From assembly GCA_011525185.1 (NCBI GenBank), contig WTIQ01000509.1, forward strand, positions 1 to 7,110: a DNA stretch of 7,110 bases, written 5' to 3'. The notes under the pieces were generated by a model. That model worked only from the letters and a program-made list of their open reading frames with translations. It was not told the DNA's origin and searched no databases. Below, piece after piece: positions 1 through 5,224 of this stretch (its first letter is position 1; each line of letters opens with the position of its first letter). The stretch comes from Paracoccaceae bacterium (GTDB lineage: Bacteria > Pseudomonadota > Alphaproteobacteria > Rhodobacterales > Rhodobacteraceae). A program made the translations under genes and the position numbers.

Positions 1-690
1 ATGTGTGTGCAAATAAACCCCTTTATCGCGCGCAAGCAGGGCTGCATCCCGCATCAATTCCCGACTAACAGAAAACGGTGAGCACGGGGCAATACCCACC
101 CGCGTCATCGAATGTGGTGCTGGATCATGGAATGTATCAATCACCCGAATGCAGTCCTCTAAGATTGCATTTTCCTGTTCCACCAACGAATCGGGAGGCA
201 ATCCGCCAAGGCTCTCGCCGATACTCATGGCGCCACGCATCGGGAAAAACCGGACACCCACCTCATGTGCGGCTTCAATTATATCTTCTAGCCGCACGCC
301 ATTCGGGTAGAGATAAAGATGATCCGAGCTTAAGCTACATCCAGATAGAGCCAACTCCGCCAAACCTATGGCTGCGGAGGCACGCATATGCTCAGGCGTA
401 AATTTCGCCCAAATGGGGTATAAAGTCTTTAGCCAGCCAAAGAGCAAAGCGTCCTGCCCATTCGGCACCGCCCGTGTCAGTGTTTGATAAAGATGGTGAT
501 GAGTGTTCACCAGACCTGGGGTCACAACACTCCCTGTCGCATACGCCACTTCACCTGCCTGAGGCAGCGGAATGTCTTTATCAATGCGGGTAATCTCACC
601 GTTTTCGACGAGGATATCATACCCGAGCAACTCACGCCGTTCATCATCCATCGAGAGGATGACATCAGCAGATTTTATTAGCAGTGTCAT
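1..690 (-). CDS. 8-oxoguanine deaminase-like amidohydrolase, N-terminal 230 residues (gene continues past left edge)
   Basis: Reading the minus strand from the ATG at 690 gives an open frame of exactly 230 codons to base 1, starting MTLLIKSADVILSMDDERRE. It belongs to the metal-dependent amidohydrolase superfamily (ATZ/TRZ, chlorohydrolase group). Residues 62-70 read NTHHHLYQT, giving the HxH metal pair (His64, His66). Residues around 117-131 (GCSLSSDHLYLYPNG) closely match what I know of 8-oxoguanine deaminases. The last residue in the window, His230 (LHTH), is probably the ligand of the HxxE motif. Family members are about 450 residues, so roughly half is present; the remaining metal ligands lie outside. 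The likely reaction is deamination of 8-oxoguanine to urate in oxidised-purine salvage or catabolism, in the cytosol. Substrate is inferred; hydroxyatrazine-type or other purine deaminases are the alternative. The start overlaps the stop of the upstream phosphatase (ATGA), which fixes the start and suggests translational coupling. Confidence 0.85.
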   Translation of the reverse strand, partial: MTLLIKSADVILSMDDERRELLGYDILVENGEITRIDKDIPLPQAGEVAYATGSVVTPGLVNTHHHLYQTLTRAVPNGQDALLFGWLKTLYPIWAKFTPEHMRASAAIGLAELALSGCSLSSDHLYLYPNGVRLEDIIEAAHEVGVRFFPMRGAMSIGESLGGLPPDSLVEQENAILEDCIRVIDTFHDPAPHSMTRVGIAPCSPFSVSRELMRDAALLARDKGVYLHTH

Positions 691-1520
691 TTGGCTGGTT
701 CACTAAAAGGTTTCAGAAGAGGCAGGACTTCATTCAAAAGAGCATCGTTTGCGGCTGCAACGCATTGACCCCCGTGATGCGCACTCTCACCACGCCAATC
801 GGTAACAACGCCTCCCGCTGCTTCGATCACCGCGATGGGCGCTTGGATATCGTAGGCACTCAAACCCGCTTCAATCACCAAGTCAATTTGGCCAGCTGCC
901 AAAAGCGCATAGGCATAACAATCCATCCCATATCGCACCAGTTTGACTTTCTCGGCAACCGCGCGAAACCCGAGAAAGTCTTGGCGAGAGCCCACTTCAG
1001 GAAATGTAGTGAACAACGTTGCGTTGCTGAGAGAATGATTCTGCGCCGTGTTTAAGGCGCGTTGCCCCAGAGGCCCAGAGGCGAAAGCCTGCCCAAGACC
1101 CCCAACAAACCGCTCTTTGATATAGGGTTGATCGATAATTCCAAAAAACGGACCTTGCTCATCGGATAGCGCGATTAACGTGCCCCACGTCGGAGTGCCA
1201 CTGACAAATCCACGAGTGCCGTCAATAGGATCCAGCACCCAAGTTAGCCCAGACTCGCTCGCGAGTGTGCCAAATTCCTCACCCAAAACACCATCTTGAG
1301 GTCTGAGGGTTGTGAGAACGTTCCGCATCGCCCGTTCGGCGGCGCGATCTGCATTCGTCACAGGATCGTACCGCTCAATTTCTTTTGAAACCGTGTCTAA
1401 ATCCGACCCTCGGAAATACGGCAATATGGCTTCCCCAGCCGCATTCGCCAAAGCGTATCCTACACGCTCCAAGTCGCGTGCTTCATCACTATTGATCGAG
1501 TTTCTATCCAATTCCAGCAT
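687..1520 (-). CDS. inositol monophosphatase family phosphatase, HisN (histidinol-phosphatase)-like
   Basis: This 277-residue protein is full length for the Mg2+-dependent, lithium-sensitive phosphatase (IMPase) superfamily. Motif A is GEEFG at residues 80-84, with the metal-binding glutamate at 81 or 82. Motif B is WVLDPIDGTRGFVSGTPTWG from residue 94, with Asp97, Asp100 and Thr102. Motif C is AYDIQAPIAVIEAAGG from residue 223, with Asp224. The FVSGTPTWGTLIAL stretch after motif B is typical of HisN-type histidinol-phosphatases rather than SuhB or CysQ, so histidinol phosphate is one candidate substrate. The ATG at 1520 has an AGGACGA upstream at rather long spacing, and no better in-frame start is seen in the nearby upstream codons. 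The stop (689-687) overlaps the start of the 8-oxoguanine deaminase-like gene, and the XRE gene ends 49 bp upstream. No other his genes are in view, so a nucleotide- or sugar-phosphate substrate related to the deaminase remains possible. Family is certain; substrate is not. Confidence 0.9.
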   Translation of the reverse strand: MLELDRNSINSDEARDLERVGYALANAAGEAILPYFRGSDLDTVSKEIERYDPVTNADRAAERAMRNVLTTLRPQDGVLGEEFGTLASESGLTWVLDPIDGTRGFVSGTPTWGTLIALSDEQGPFFGIIDQPYIKERFVGGLGQAFASGPLGQRALNTAQNHSLSNATLFTTFPEVGSRQDFLGFRAVAEKVKLVRYGMDCYAYALLAAGQIDLVIEAGLSAYDIQAPIAVIEAAGGVVTDWRGESAHHGGQCVAAANDALLNEVLPLLKPFSEPAK

Positions 1521-1569
1521 CCACCCACAAGTCGTCCTGCGTGTCGGATAGCTTGGATTTAAGGCTTAA

Positions 1570-1947
1570 TCAAGCGACGTCGCTTAAAACACGCGCAAGA
1601 TCAAACAAACGTCTGCGTTGGTTTTCTGGGATCGAATAATAGGTGCGAATCAGATCAAGCGCCTCTTTATCGCCCATTAAATCGGACGGCACAGCATCTG
1701 CGCCCACAGCTGCATCTGGCTTTTCAAGGTTTTCAATGCCTTCGAAGAAAAAGCTCACTGGCACGTCCAATGTCTCTGAAATATCCCAAAGACGAGAAGC
1801 GCTAACGCGGTTTGCGCCCGTTTCGTATTTTTGAATTTGTTGAAACTTTATACCGACAGACTGGGCCAATTGCTGTTGTGTCATCCCAACGAGCCAACGA
1901 CGATGACGGATCCTTTTGCCAACGTGCACATCTACATGGTGAGGCAT
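1570..1947 (-). CDS. XRE-family helix-turn-helix transcriptional regulator
   Basis: I take the ATG at 1947, giving 125 residues from MPHHVDVHVGKRIRHRRW. It is preceded at 5 nt by AAGGAAGG, a strong Shine-Dalgarno; a longer reading from the ATG at 1968 adds seven residues (MIKRKVN) that simply translate this site. Residues about 9-65 form a lambda-repressor/Cro-type HTH: TQQQLAQSVG (24-33) is the positioning helix and KFQQIQKYETGANR (34-47) the recognition region. A short acidic linker (70-95) follows, then a C-terminal helical stretch (96-123, EALDLIRTYYSIPENQRRRLFDLARVL) seen in many short alphaproteobacterial XRE regulators and probably used for dimerisation. There is no peptidase or ligand domain. 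It lies upstream of the phosphatase and deaminase genes on the same strand with a 49-bp gap, so it may be co-transcribed with them and autoregulate the operon. The dyad at 1980-2003 is the obvious candidate operator. The target is inference. Confidence 0.92.
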   Translation of the reverse strand: MPHHVDVHVGKRIRHRRWLVGMTQQQLAQSVGIKFQQIQKYETGANRVSASRLWDISETLDVPVSFFFEGIENLEKPDAAVGADAVPSDLMGDKEALDLIRTYYSIPENQRRRLFDLARVLSDVA

Positions 1948-1952
1948 GTTTA

Positions 1953-1960
1953 CCTTCCTT
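1953..1960 (-). promoter_or_regulatory. Shine-Dalgarno of the XRE regulator
   Basis: AAGGAAGG on the minus strand ends 5 nt before the ATG at 1947. It decides the start in favour of the shorter 125-residue protein, because the in-frame ATG at 1968 lies just upstream of this site and has no comparable ribosome binding site. Confidence 0.85.
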
Positions 1961-1979
1961 TTTATCATTATTTACAGCA

Positions 1980-2003
1980 GGTTAACGTGAAGTAACGTAA
2001 ACC
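1980..2003. promoter_or_regulatory. dyad upstream of the XRE gene, candidate operator
   Basis: GGTTAACGT and ACGTAAACC form an inverted repeat (8 of 9 positions) with a 6-bp spacer. The same stretch contains TAACGT twice, exactly 10 bp apart (1983-1988 and 1993-1998), which is one helical turn. It begins 33 bp upstream of the XRE start codon. HTH_3 proteins commonly bind short dyads overlapping their own promoter, so autoregulation is plausible. Binding is inferred only, and no clear -35/-10 pair for the minus strand could be fixed here. Confidence 0.4.
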
Positions 2004-2114
2004 GAGGACTTGCAAAAACTCACGCGTACTATACCCATCTAACGAAAAGGTGTTATAGCGATATCGATTGCAAGGCAAGCCCTTTCATTACCTAAACGAA
2101 ACCTTGTGATATTA

Positions 2115-2133
2115 ATGCAATTTCAAATTGCAT
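2115..2133. promoter_or_regulatory. perfect 19-bp palindrome upstream of the quinone oxidoreductase gene
   Basis: ATGCAATTT-C-AAATTGCAT is a perfect inverted repeat with 9-bp arms around one central base. It is flanked by a looser outer pair, TGATATT at 2107-2113 and AATATATCA at 2139-2147. It sits about 59 bp upstream of the oxidoreductase ATG, where a dimeric repressor or activator site would be expected. No intrinsic-terminator T tract follows on either strand. The cognate regulator is unknown; the divergent XRE protein is one candidate, although the sequence differs from the dyad at 1980-2003. Confidence 0.45.
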
Positions 2134-2191
2134 CACGCAATATATCAAAGGGATATATACAACCCTAGCAATAGATGATTAAGAATATGTT

Positions 2192-3178
2192 ATGATGTCA
2201 GACCCTAACCACATGCGCGCTTTTCAAGTTACAACAATAGGTCAGGACCCAATTCTTCAAGTGATTGATGTCCCTCCGCTCATGCCTGATACTTTGCAGG
2301 TCCAGGTGAAATTTTGTGGCTTGAACTTTGCTGATACTCTGATGATCAAAGGTACGTATCAAGACACGCCAGAGCCACCCTTTACACCTGGCTTAGAGCT
2401 CGCAGGTACAATTACAAAAGTGGGACGCGACGTTTCGTCTTTCACTGTTGGGCAAAACGTTGCGATTTATAGTGGCCAAGGCGGGTTGGCTGAATATGGC
2501 GTTTTTGCAGCCGAGCGATGTGTTTTGGTGCCGCAGGGCCTGAGCTTAGAGCACGCGGCTGGATTTCAAATAGCCTATGGCACAAGTCATCTGGCGCTGA
2601 CGCACAAAGCCCACCTAAAGCAAAATGAGACGCTGCTTGTCCTTGGTGCCGCGGGCGGTGTTGGTCTAACGGCTGTCGAAGTCGGCCATGTTCTGGGCGC
2701 GCGCGTCATTGCAGTGGCGCGCGGAGTTGAAAAATGTGCAATCGCTAAGGCTGCTGGGGCCGATGTTGTCATCAATTCCGAGCATGAAGATATACGGCAA
2801 ACCGTCTTAGACCTTGGTGGCGCAGACGTAGTCTACGATCCTGTCGGCGGTTCACACTTCACAGATGCCTTTCGTGCCTGCAAGCCAGAAGCGCGGATCT
2901 TGATCATTGGCTTTGCGAGCGGAGACATTCCCACTATCAAACCAAATCACGCCATGGTTAAAAACATTTCATTGCACGGCCTCAATTGGGGTGCCTACCT
3001 CAAATTCAACCCCAGAGCTTTGACCGAGAGCTTGAAAGAACTGATGAAATGGTACGAAAAAGGAGTGCTTAAACCACATGTCAGTCATGTCCTACCTTTT
3101 GAGCAAGCCCTTGAAGGCCTTGACCTCTTGCGACACCGCAAATCCAGCGGAAAAGTGATTATTCGCGTGGCAGATTAG
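2192..3178 (+). CDS. NADPH:quinone oxidoreductase family protein (zinc-independent MDR)
   Basis: The 328-residue protein is full length for the quinone oxidoreductase branch of the medium-chain dehydrogenase/reductase superfamily. The N-terminal GroES-like catalytic domain (about 8-125) contains GLNFADTLMIKGTYQ and PGLELAGTI, the usual QOR signatures. The Rossmann nucleotide-binding domain (about 126-270) has LVLGAAGGVGLTAVEVG, with the AAGGVG loop at 153-158 that favours NADPH. The structural-zinc cysteine cluster and the catalytic cysteine/histidine pattern of alcohol dehydrogenases are absent. The expected role is cytosolic NADPH-dependent reduction of quinones, enones or acyl-CoA enoyl substrates; the exact substrate cannot be read. 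The start is uncertain: ATG at 2192 or 2195 (weak AAGAA upstream), or the ATG at 2213 that gives the MRAFQVTTIG beginning common in the family. It is divergent from the XRE operon, with a palindrome in its upstream region. Confidence 0.92.
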   Translation: MMSDPNHMRAFQVTTIGQDPILQVIDVPPLMPDTLQVQVKFCGLNFADTLMIKGTYQDTPEPPFTPGLELAGTITKVGRDVSSFTVGQNVAIYSGQGGLAEYGVFAAERCVLVPQGLSLEHAAGFQIAYGTSHLALTHKAHLKQNETLLVLGAAGGVGLTAVEVGHVLGARVIAVARGVEKCAIAKAAGADVVINSEHEDIRQTVLDLGGADVVYDPVGGSHFTDAFRACKPEARILIIGFASGDIPTIKPNHAMVKNISLHGLNWGAYLKFNPRALTESLKELMKWYEKGVLKPHVSHVLPFEQALEGLDLLRHRKSSGKVIIRVAD

Positions 3179-3220
3179 AAAAAATGCCGCATAAAATGCA
3201 AAAATGGCTGTTTAATATTC

Positions 3221-3249
3221 TTGAAACAGAGTACTTTCATAACGATATT
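3221..3249 (+). promoter_or_regulatory. candidate promoter of the Bax inhibitor-1 family gene
   Basis: TTGAAA (3221-3226) and GATATT (3244-3249) are separated by 17 bp and lie about 60 bp upstream of the ATG at 3307. This is a plausible housekeeping-type promoter by spacing and position. The extended CTTGAA also resembles the -35 element of heat-shock (RpoH) promoters, but the -10 half is a poor RpoH match. Prediction only. Confidence 0.35.
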
Positions 3250-3291
3250 AGCAGTTGAAATTGCAAAGTCAGTCTGAGCAACAGCGCTTTG

Positions 3292-3298
3292 AAGGAGG
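3292..3298 (+). promoter_or_regulatory. Shine-Dalgarno of the Bax inhibitor-1 family gene
   Basis: AAGGAGG is a full consensus site 8 nt before the ATG at 3307. It rules out the upstream in-frame TTG at 3289, whose reading would translate the ribosome binding site itself (MKEANK). Confidence 0.9.
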
Positions 3299-3306
3299 CA
3301 AATAAA

Positions 3307-4083
3307 ATGGCAGACTATAACACAATCAGGTCATCGGCTGGTACGCGTACCGCTGAGATTGATGAGGGCCTACGCGCCCACATGAATAAGGTGTATGGCA
3401 CCATGTCCGTTGGAATGGTGATCACAGCACTTGCTGCTTGGGCGATCGCAGGATTAGCAACAACAACGGATCCAGCTACTGCTGTGGGGACTATGCGCAA
3501 CGGTACAATGCTGACAGCCTTTGGCGCGGCAATTTACACCTCTGCGCTTAAGTGGGTTGTGATGTTTGCGCCTCTTGCTATGATCTTTGCTTTTGGCGCG
3601 ATCATGCAACGTGCCTCTGCCGCAGCCGCACAGCTCTTTTTCTATCTGTTTGCGACATTGATCGGCGTTTCGCTTAGCTCTATCTTTATCTTCTACACGA
3701 GCTATTCAATTGTCCAAACCTTCCTTGTGACCTCTATCGCATTCGCTGGATTGTCGCTCTGGGGATATACAACGAAGAAAGACATCTCTGGTTGGGGTTC
3801 GTTCTTGATCATGGGCGTGATTGGAATCGTTGTCGCCTCGATCATCAACATTTTTCTCGGCTCACCCGCGGTGATGTTCGCCATCTCAATCATCGGTCTC
3901 TTGGTCTTTGCGGGGCTGACCGCCTATGACACGCAAAATATCAAGAATACTTACTTGGCGCATGCCCACCATGGGGATCAAGAATGGCTCGACAAATCAG
4001 CAATACACGGTGCGCTGAACCTGTACCTCGACTTCTTGAATATGTTCCAGTTCCTCTTGATGTTTTTGGGGAACCAAGAATAA
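3307..4083 (+). CDS. Bax inhibitor-1/YccA family membrane protein
   Basis: From the ATG at 3307 the protein is 258 residues, normal for bacterial BI-1 (LFG/TMBIM) proteins such as YbhL or YetJ. About 30 hydrophilic residues (RTAEIDEGLRAHMNKVYG) precede roughly seven membrane segments near 32-52, 83-100, 106-130, 134-153, 166-185, 188-206 and 236-255. The family signatures are AGLTAYDTQNIK (202-213) and LYLDFLNMFQFLLMFLG (239-255). Asp208 and Asp242 correspond to the di-aspartate pair described as the pH sensor of the Bacillus YetJ calcium leak channel; that correspondence is by motif, from memory. It acts in the inner membrane, probably in ion homeostasis or membrane-protein quality control, though no role in this organism can be proven. 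It has its own strong Shine-Dalgarno, a candidate promoter and an intrinsic terminator, so it is probably monocistronic. Confidence 0.95.
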   Translation: MADYNTIRSSAGTRTAEIDEGLRAHMNKVYGTMSVGMVITALAAWAIAGLATTTDPATAVGTMRNGTMLTAFGAAIYTSALKWVVMFAPLAMIFAFGAIMQRASAAAAQLFFYLFATLIGVSLSSIFIFYTSYSIVQTFLVTSIAFAGLSLWGYTTKKDISGWGSFLIMGVIGIVVASIINIFLGSPAVMFAISIIGLLVFAGLTAYDTQNIKNTYLAHAHHGDQEWLDKSAIHGALNLYLDFLNMFQFLLMFLGNQE

Positions 4084-4105
4084 CGGACCTTACAAAACAA
4101 CGACG

Positions 4106-4133
4106 AAAAGCCAGGCTGTTGCCTGGCTTTTTT
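4106..4133 (+). terminator. intrinsic terminator after the Bax inhibitor-1 family gene
   Basis: AAAAGCCAGGC (4106-4116) pairs perfectly with GCCTGGCTTTT (4121-4131) around a TGTT loop, and the 3' arm runs into six consecutive T (4128-4133). It begins 22 bp after the stop codon. This is a textbook rho-independent terminator for plus-strand transcription. Confidence 0.93.
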
Positions 4134-4265
4134 GTTGACACTTTAGTGTGACATGACGTCTTGGGTCTTTATCCAAACGAGACCCGCAATAAAAAAGACC
4201 TCTGCATAACATTGCTCCTATTTAGAAATGAGGCCCGCGGCTGCCTGGGTAGGCGCGAGTGTGTT

Positions 4266-4388
4266 ATGACGAAACCTGTGAGAGCTCCCCGCAATGCCAA
4301 TATATTTCAATTAGCTGAGAAACTGAACGCGCCTGCCGAGGGGGCAGGCAGGCGCGGGCTGGTGGTACCACCGGATGAGGTCTTTTAG
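4266..4388 (+). CDS. possible small protein of 40 residues, unrecognised (doubtful)
   Basis: The ATG at 4266 opens MTKPVRAPRNANIFQLAEKL, and the frame ends at a TAG at 4386-4388 after 40 residues. The protein would be soluble and mixed-charge, with no membrane segment, cysteine motif or domain I recognise. The upstream bases (GTAGGCGCGAGTGTGTT) give only a weak ribosome binding site. The frame stays open upstream to an ATG at 4161, but that extension looks like chance. The second half coincides with strong inverted repeats (4328-4356 and 4361-4372), so the DNA may be conserved for structure rather than protein, or may be a gene remnant. I would not assign a function. Confidence 0.25.
   Translation: MTKPVRAPRNANIFQLAEKLNAPAEGAGRRGLVVPPDEVF
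4328..4356. repeat. GC-rich 10-bp perfect inverted repeat
   Basis: CGCGCCTGCC (4328-4337) and GGCAGGCGCG (4347-4356) are perfect inverted arms around a 9-nt G-rich loop. They could form a stable stem in RNA or extruded DNA. No T tract follows on either strand, so this is not an ordinary intrinsic terminator. A second perfect palindrome, GGTGGTACCACC, begins 5 bp further on (4361-4372). Confidence 0.6.
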
Positions 4389-4446
4389 CTATTTTTCTAT
4401 TATGCAGAGCTCTTTACTTAGCAGTTACTTGCGACTCTAGCAGCAC

Positions 4447-4482
4447 AAAAAAAAACAAAAGCCGCCCAGCTAAAGGAGCGAC
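4447..4482 (-). terminator. intrinsic terminator after rpmG
   Basis: On the minus strand GTCGCTC (4482-4476) pairs with GGGCGGC (4467-4461) with two G-U wobbles and an 8-nt loop. It is followed by TTTT, one G, then nine T (4460-4447). It starts 25 bp after the rpmG stop. The stem is moderate, but the long T tract makes termination likely. Confidence 0.75.
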
Positions 4483-4507
4483 TTTCATAAAATCTTGTCT
4501 CAAAAGA

Positions 4508-4675
4508 CTATTTGATTTTTCCTTCTTTGTACTCAACATGCTTGCGCGCAACTGGATCGTATTTACGGCCAACCATTTTATCCGGCATCGTACGTGGATT
4601 TTTCTTGCTCACATAAACATGTCCAGTTCCAGCCGTTGAATTCAGGCGGATTTTGAGCGTTGTGCGCTTCACCAT
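4508..4675 (-). CDS. rpmG: 50S ribosomal protein L33
   Basis: The minus strand from the ATG at 4675 reads 55 residues, MVKRTTLKIRLNSTAGTGHV..., ending KYDPVARKHVEYKEGKIK and a TAG at 4510-4508. This is the size and near-complete sequence pattern of proteobacterial L33: the N-terminal strand with RLNSTAGTGH, the KKNPRTMPDKM turn and the RKYDPVARKHV tail. It is a small protein of the large ribosomal subunit near the E site. It has no CxxC zinc pairs, as is normal for this lineage. No clear Shine-Dalgarno lies before the ATG (AGCAGACACTT). The second and third residues (VK rather than the AK I remember as typical) and VYVSKKNPRTMPDKMVG differ somewhat from close relatives. It lies downstream of rnpB with its own candidate promoter and terminator. 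Confidence 0.95.
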   Translation of the reverse strand: MVKRTTLKIRLNSTAGTGHVYVSKKNPRTMPDKMVGRKYDPVARKHVEYKEGKIK

Positions 4676-4727
4676 AAGTGTCTGCTACATTGGCCTGCTA
4701 AACGGACTGTTGACCTACGCAACCTGC

Positions 4728-4755
4728 CTTTTACTGATGCTGCGGGGCAAGTCAA
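4728..4755 (-). promoter_or_regulatory. candidate rpmG promoter
   Basis: On the minus strand TTGACT (4755-4750), a 16-bp spacer and TAAAAG (4733-4728) form a reasonable housekeeping promoter about 52 bp upstream of the rpmG start codon. The -35 hexamer is a good match and the -10 is weaker. It lies in the 119-bp gap between rnpB and rpmG. Confidence 0.45.
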
Positions 4756-4794
4756 CCAGATAGAGCCGTTTTTCGTCTCGTTACTGCAATTAAA

Positions 4795-5187
4795 GCGCGG
4801 AAAGTCTATAAGCCGGGTTCTGTACCAAGAGGAGCGGGCTCTCCTTGGTGATGGCCATTCATCTTGATTTGGAATTACTCCCAAACCTCTAGCTGCCTAC
4901 CCGAACCTTCTCAGGCCAAAGCCACCCTACAGAAATATCAATACCTCTGCGCAAGGTCCCTATTCGGCATTGCTTCTGGTGGGGCTTGCCATGCGAGCGA
5001 TGTTACCATCTCCCCGGTGGGCTCTTACCCCACCCTTTCACCCTTACCTGCATAAGAGGCGGTTTGTTTTCTGTGGCGCTGTCCATCGGGTTACCCCGTC
5101 CGGGCGTTACCCGGCACCATTGCTTTGTGAAGCCCGGACTTTCCTCGCACTCTTCAAAAGAGCCCGCGACCATCCGACCTTCCGCGC
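4795..5187 (-). ncRNA. rnpB: RNase P RNA, bacterial class A
   Basis: This is the catalytic RNA of ribonuclease P, which removes 5' leaders from pre-tRNAs. On the minus strand it contains GAGGAAAGTCCGGGCT (5146-5131, 5' strand of P4 and its flank), AGGTAAGGGTGAAAGGGTG (5049-5031), the following GTAAGAGCCCACCG block, and the 3' signature ACAGAACCCGGCTTATAGAC (4823-4804), all hallmarks of class A. The ends are set by helix P1: GCGCGGAAGGTC (5187-5176) pairs with GACTTTCCGCGC (4806-4795) over 12 bp with one G-U, giving about 393 nt, a normal size. Mature ends may differ by a few bases. It starts 11 nt after the stop codon of the upstream amidase gene. Several ORFs over this region are chance readings through the RNA gene. 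I see no clear intrinsic terminator directly after it. Confidence 0.97.
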
Positions 5188-5195
5188 GTCCCAGC

Positions 5196-5224
5196 GCTTT
5201 AAGCTGTTCGACTTGGGTCGTCAA
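5196..5224 (-). promoter_or_regulatory. candidate rnpB promoter inside the amidase 3' end
   Basis: On the minus strand TTGACG (5224-5219), a 17-bp spacer and TAAAGC (5201-5196) place a start near 5190-5187, which agrees with the 5' end set by helix P1. The amidase stop codon TAA (5201-5199) forms the first three bases of the -10 hexamer. Prediction by consensus and position. Confidence 0.55.

Larger units (their letters stand above)
4134..4446. other. intergenic stretch with several inverted repeats, no confident gene
   Basis: About 310 bp lie between two terminators facing each other. Contents: a palindrome ACACTTTAGTGT (4138-4149) overlapping a TTGACA at 4135-4140 that lacks a matching -10; GGGTCT/AGACCC (4163-4168, 4180-4185) without a T tract; a GC-rich segment from about 4231; a doubtful 40-codon ORF (4266-4388); the 10-bp inverted repeat at 4328-4356; and the palindrome GGTGGTACCACC (4361-4372). 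From 4389 to 4446 the DNA is AT-rich and I see nothing in it. No tRNA or known small RNA was recognised. Confidence 0.5.

Noticed and set aside
684..1055. Plus-strand ORF of 123 codons opposite the phosphatase gene
   Set aside because: It is antisense to a protein with intact IMPase motifs and has no recognisable features of its own.
1948..1968. Upstream ATG of the XRE gene adding MIKRKVN
   Set aside because: The added codons are the AAGGAAGG ribosome binding site of the ATG at 1947.
3289..3306. TTG start of the Bax inhibitor-1 family gene adding MKEANK
   Set aside because: It would translate the consensus Shine-Dalgarno that serves the ATG at 3307.
4135..4140. TTGACA as a -35 box for the small ORF at 4266
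   Set aside because: No acceptable -10 lies 16-18 bp downstream, and it directly abuts the terminator T tract.
4163..4185. GGGTCT/AGACCC inverted repeat as a terminator
   Set aside because: Short stem, 11-nt loop and no T tract on either strand; the strong terminator at 4106-4133 already serves the gene upstream.
4447..4460. A-rich tract as an assembly artefact or low-complexity insertion
   Set aside because: It is explained as the T tract of the rpmG terminator on the minus strand.
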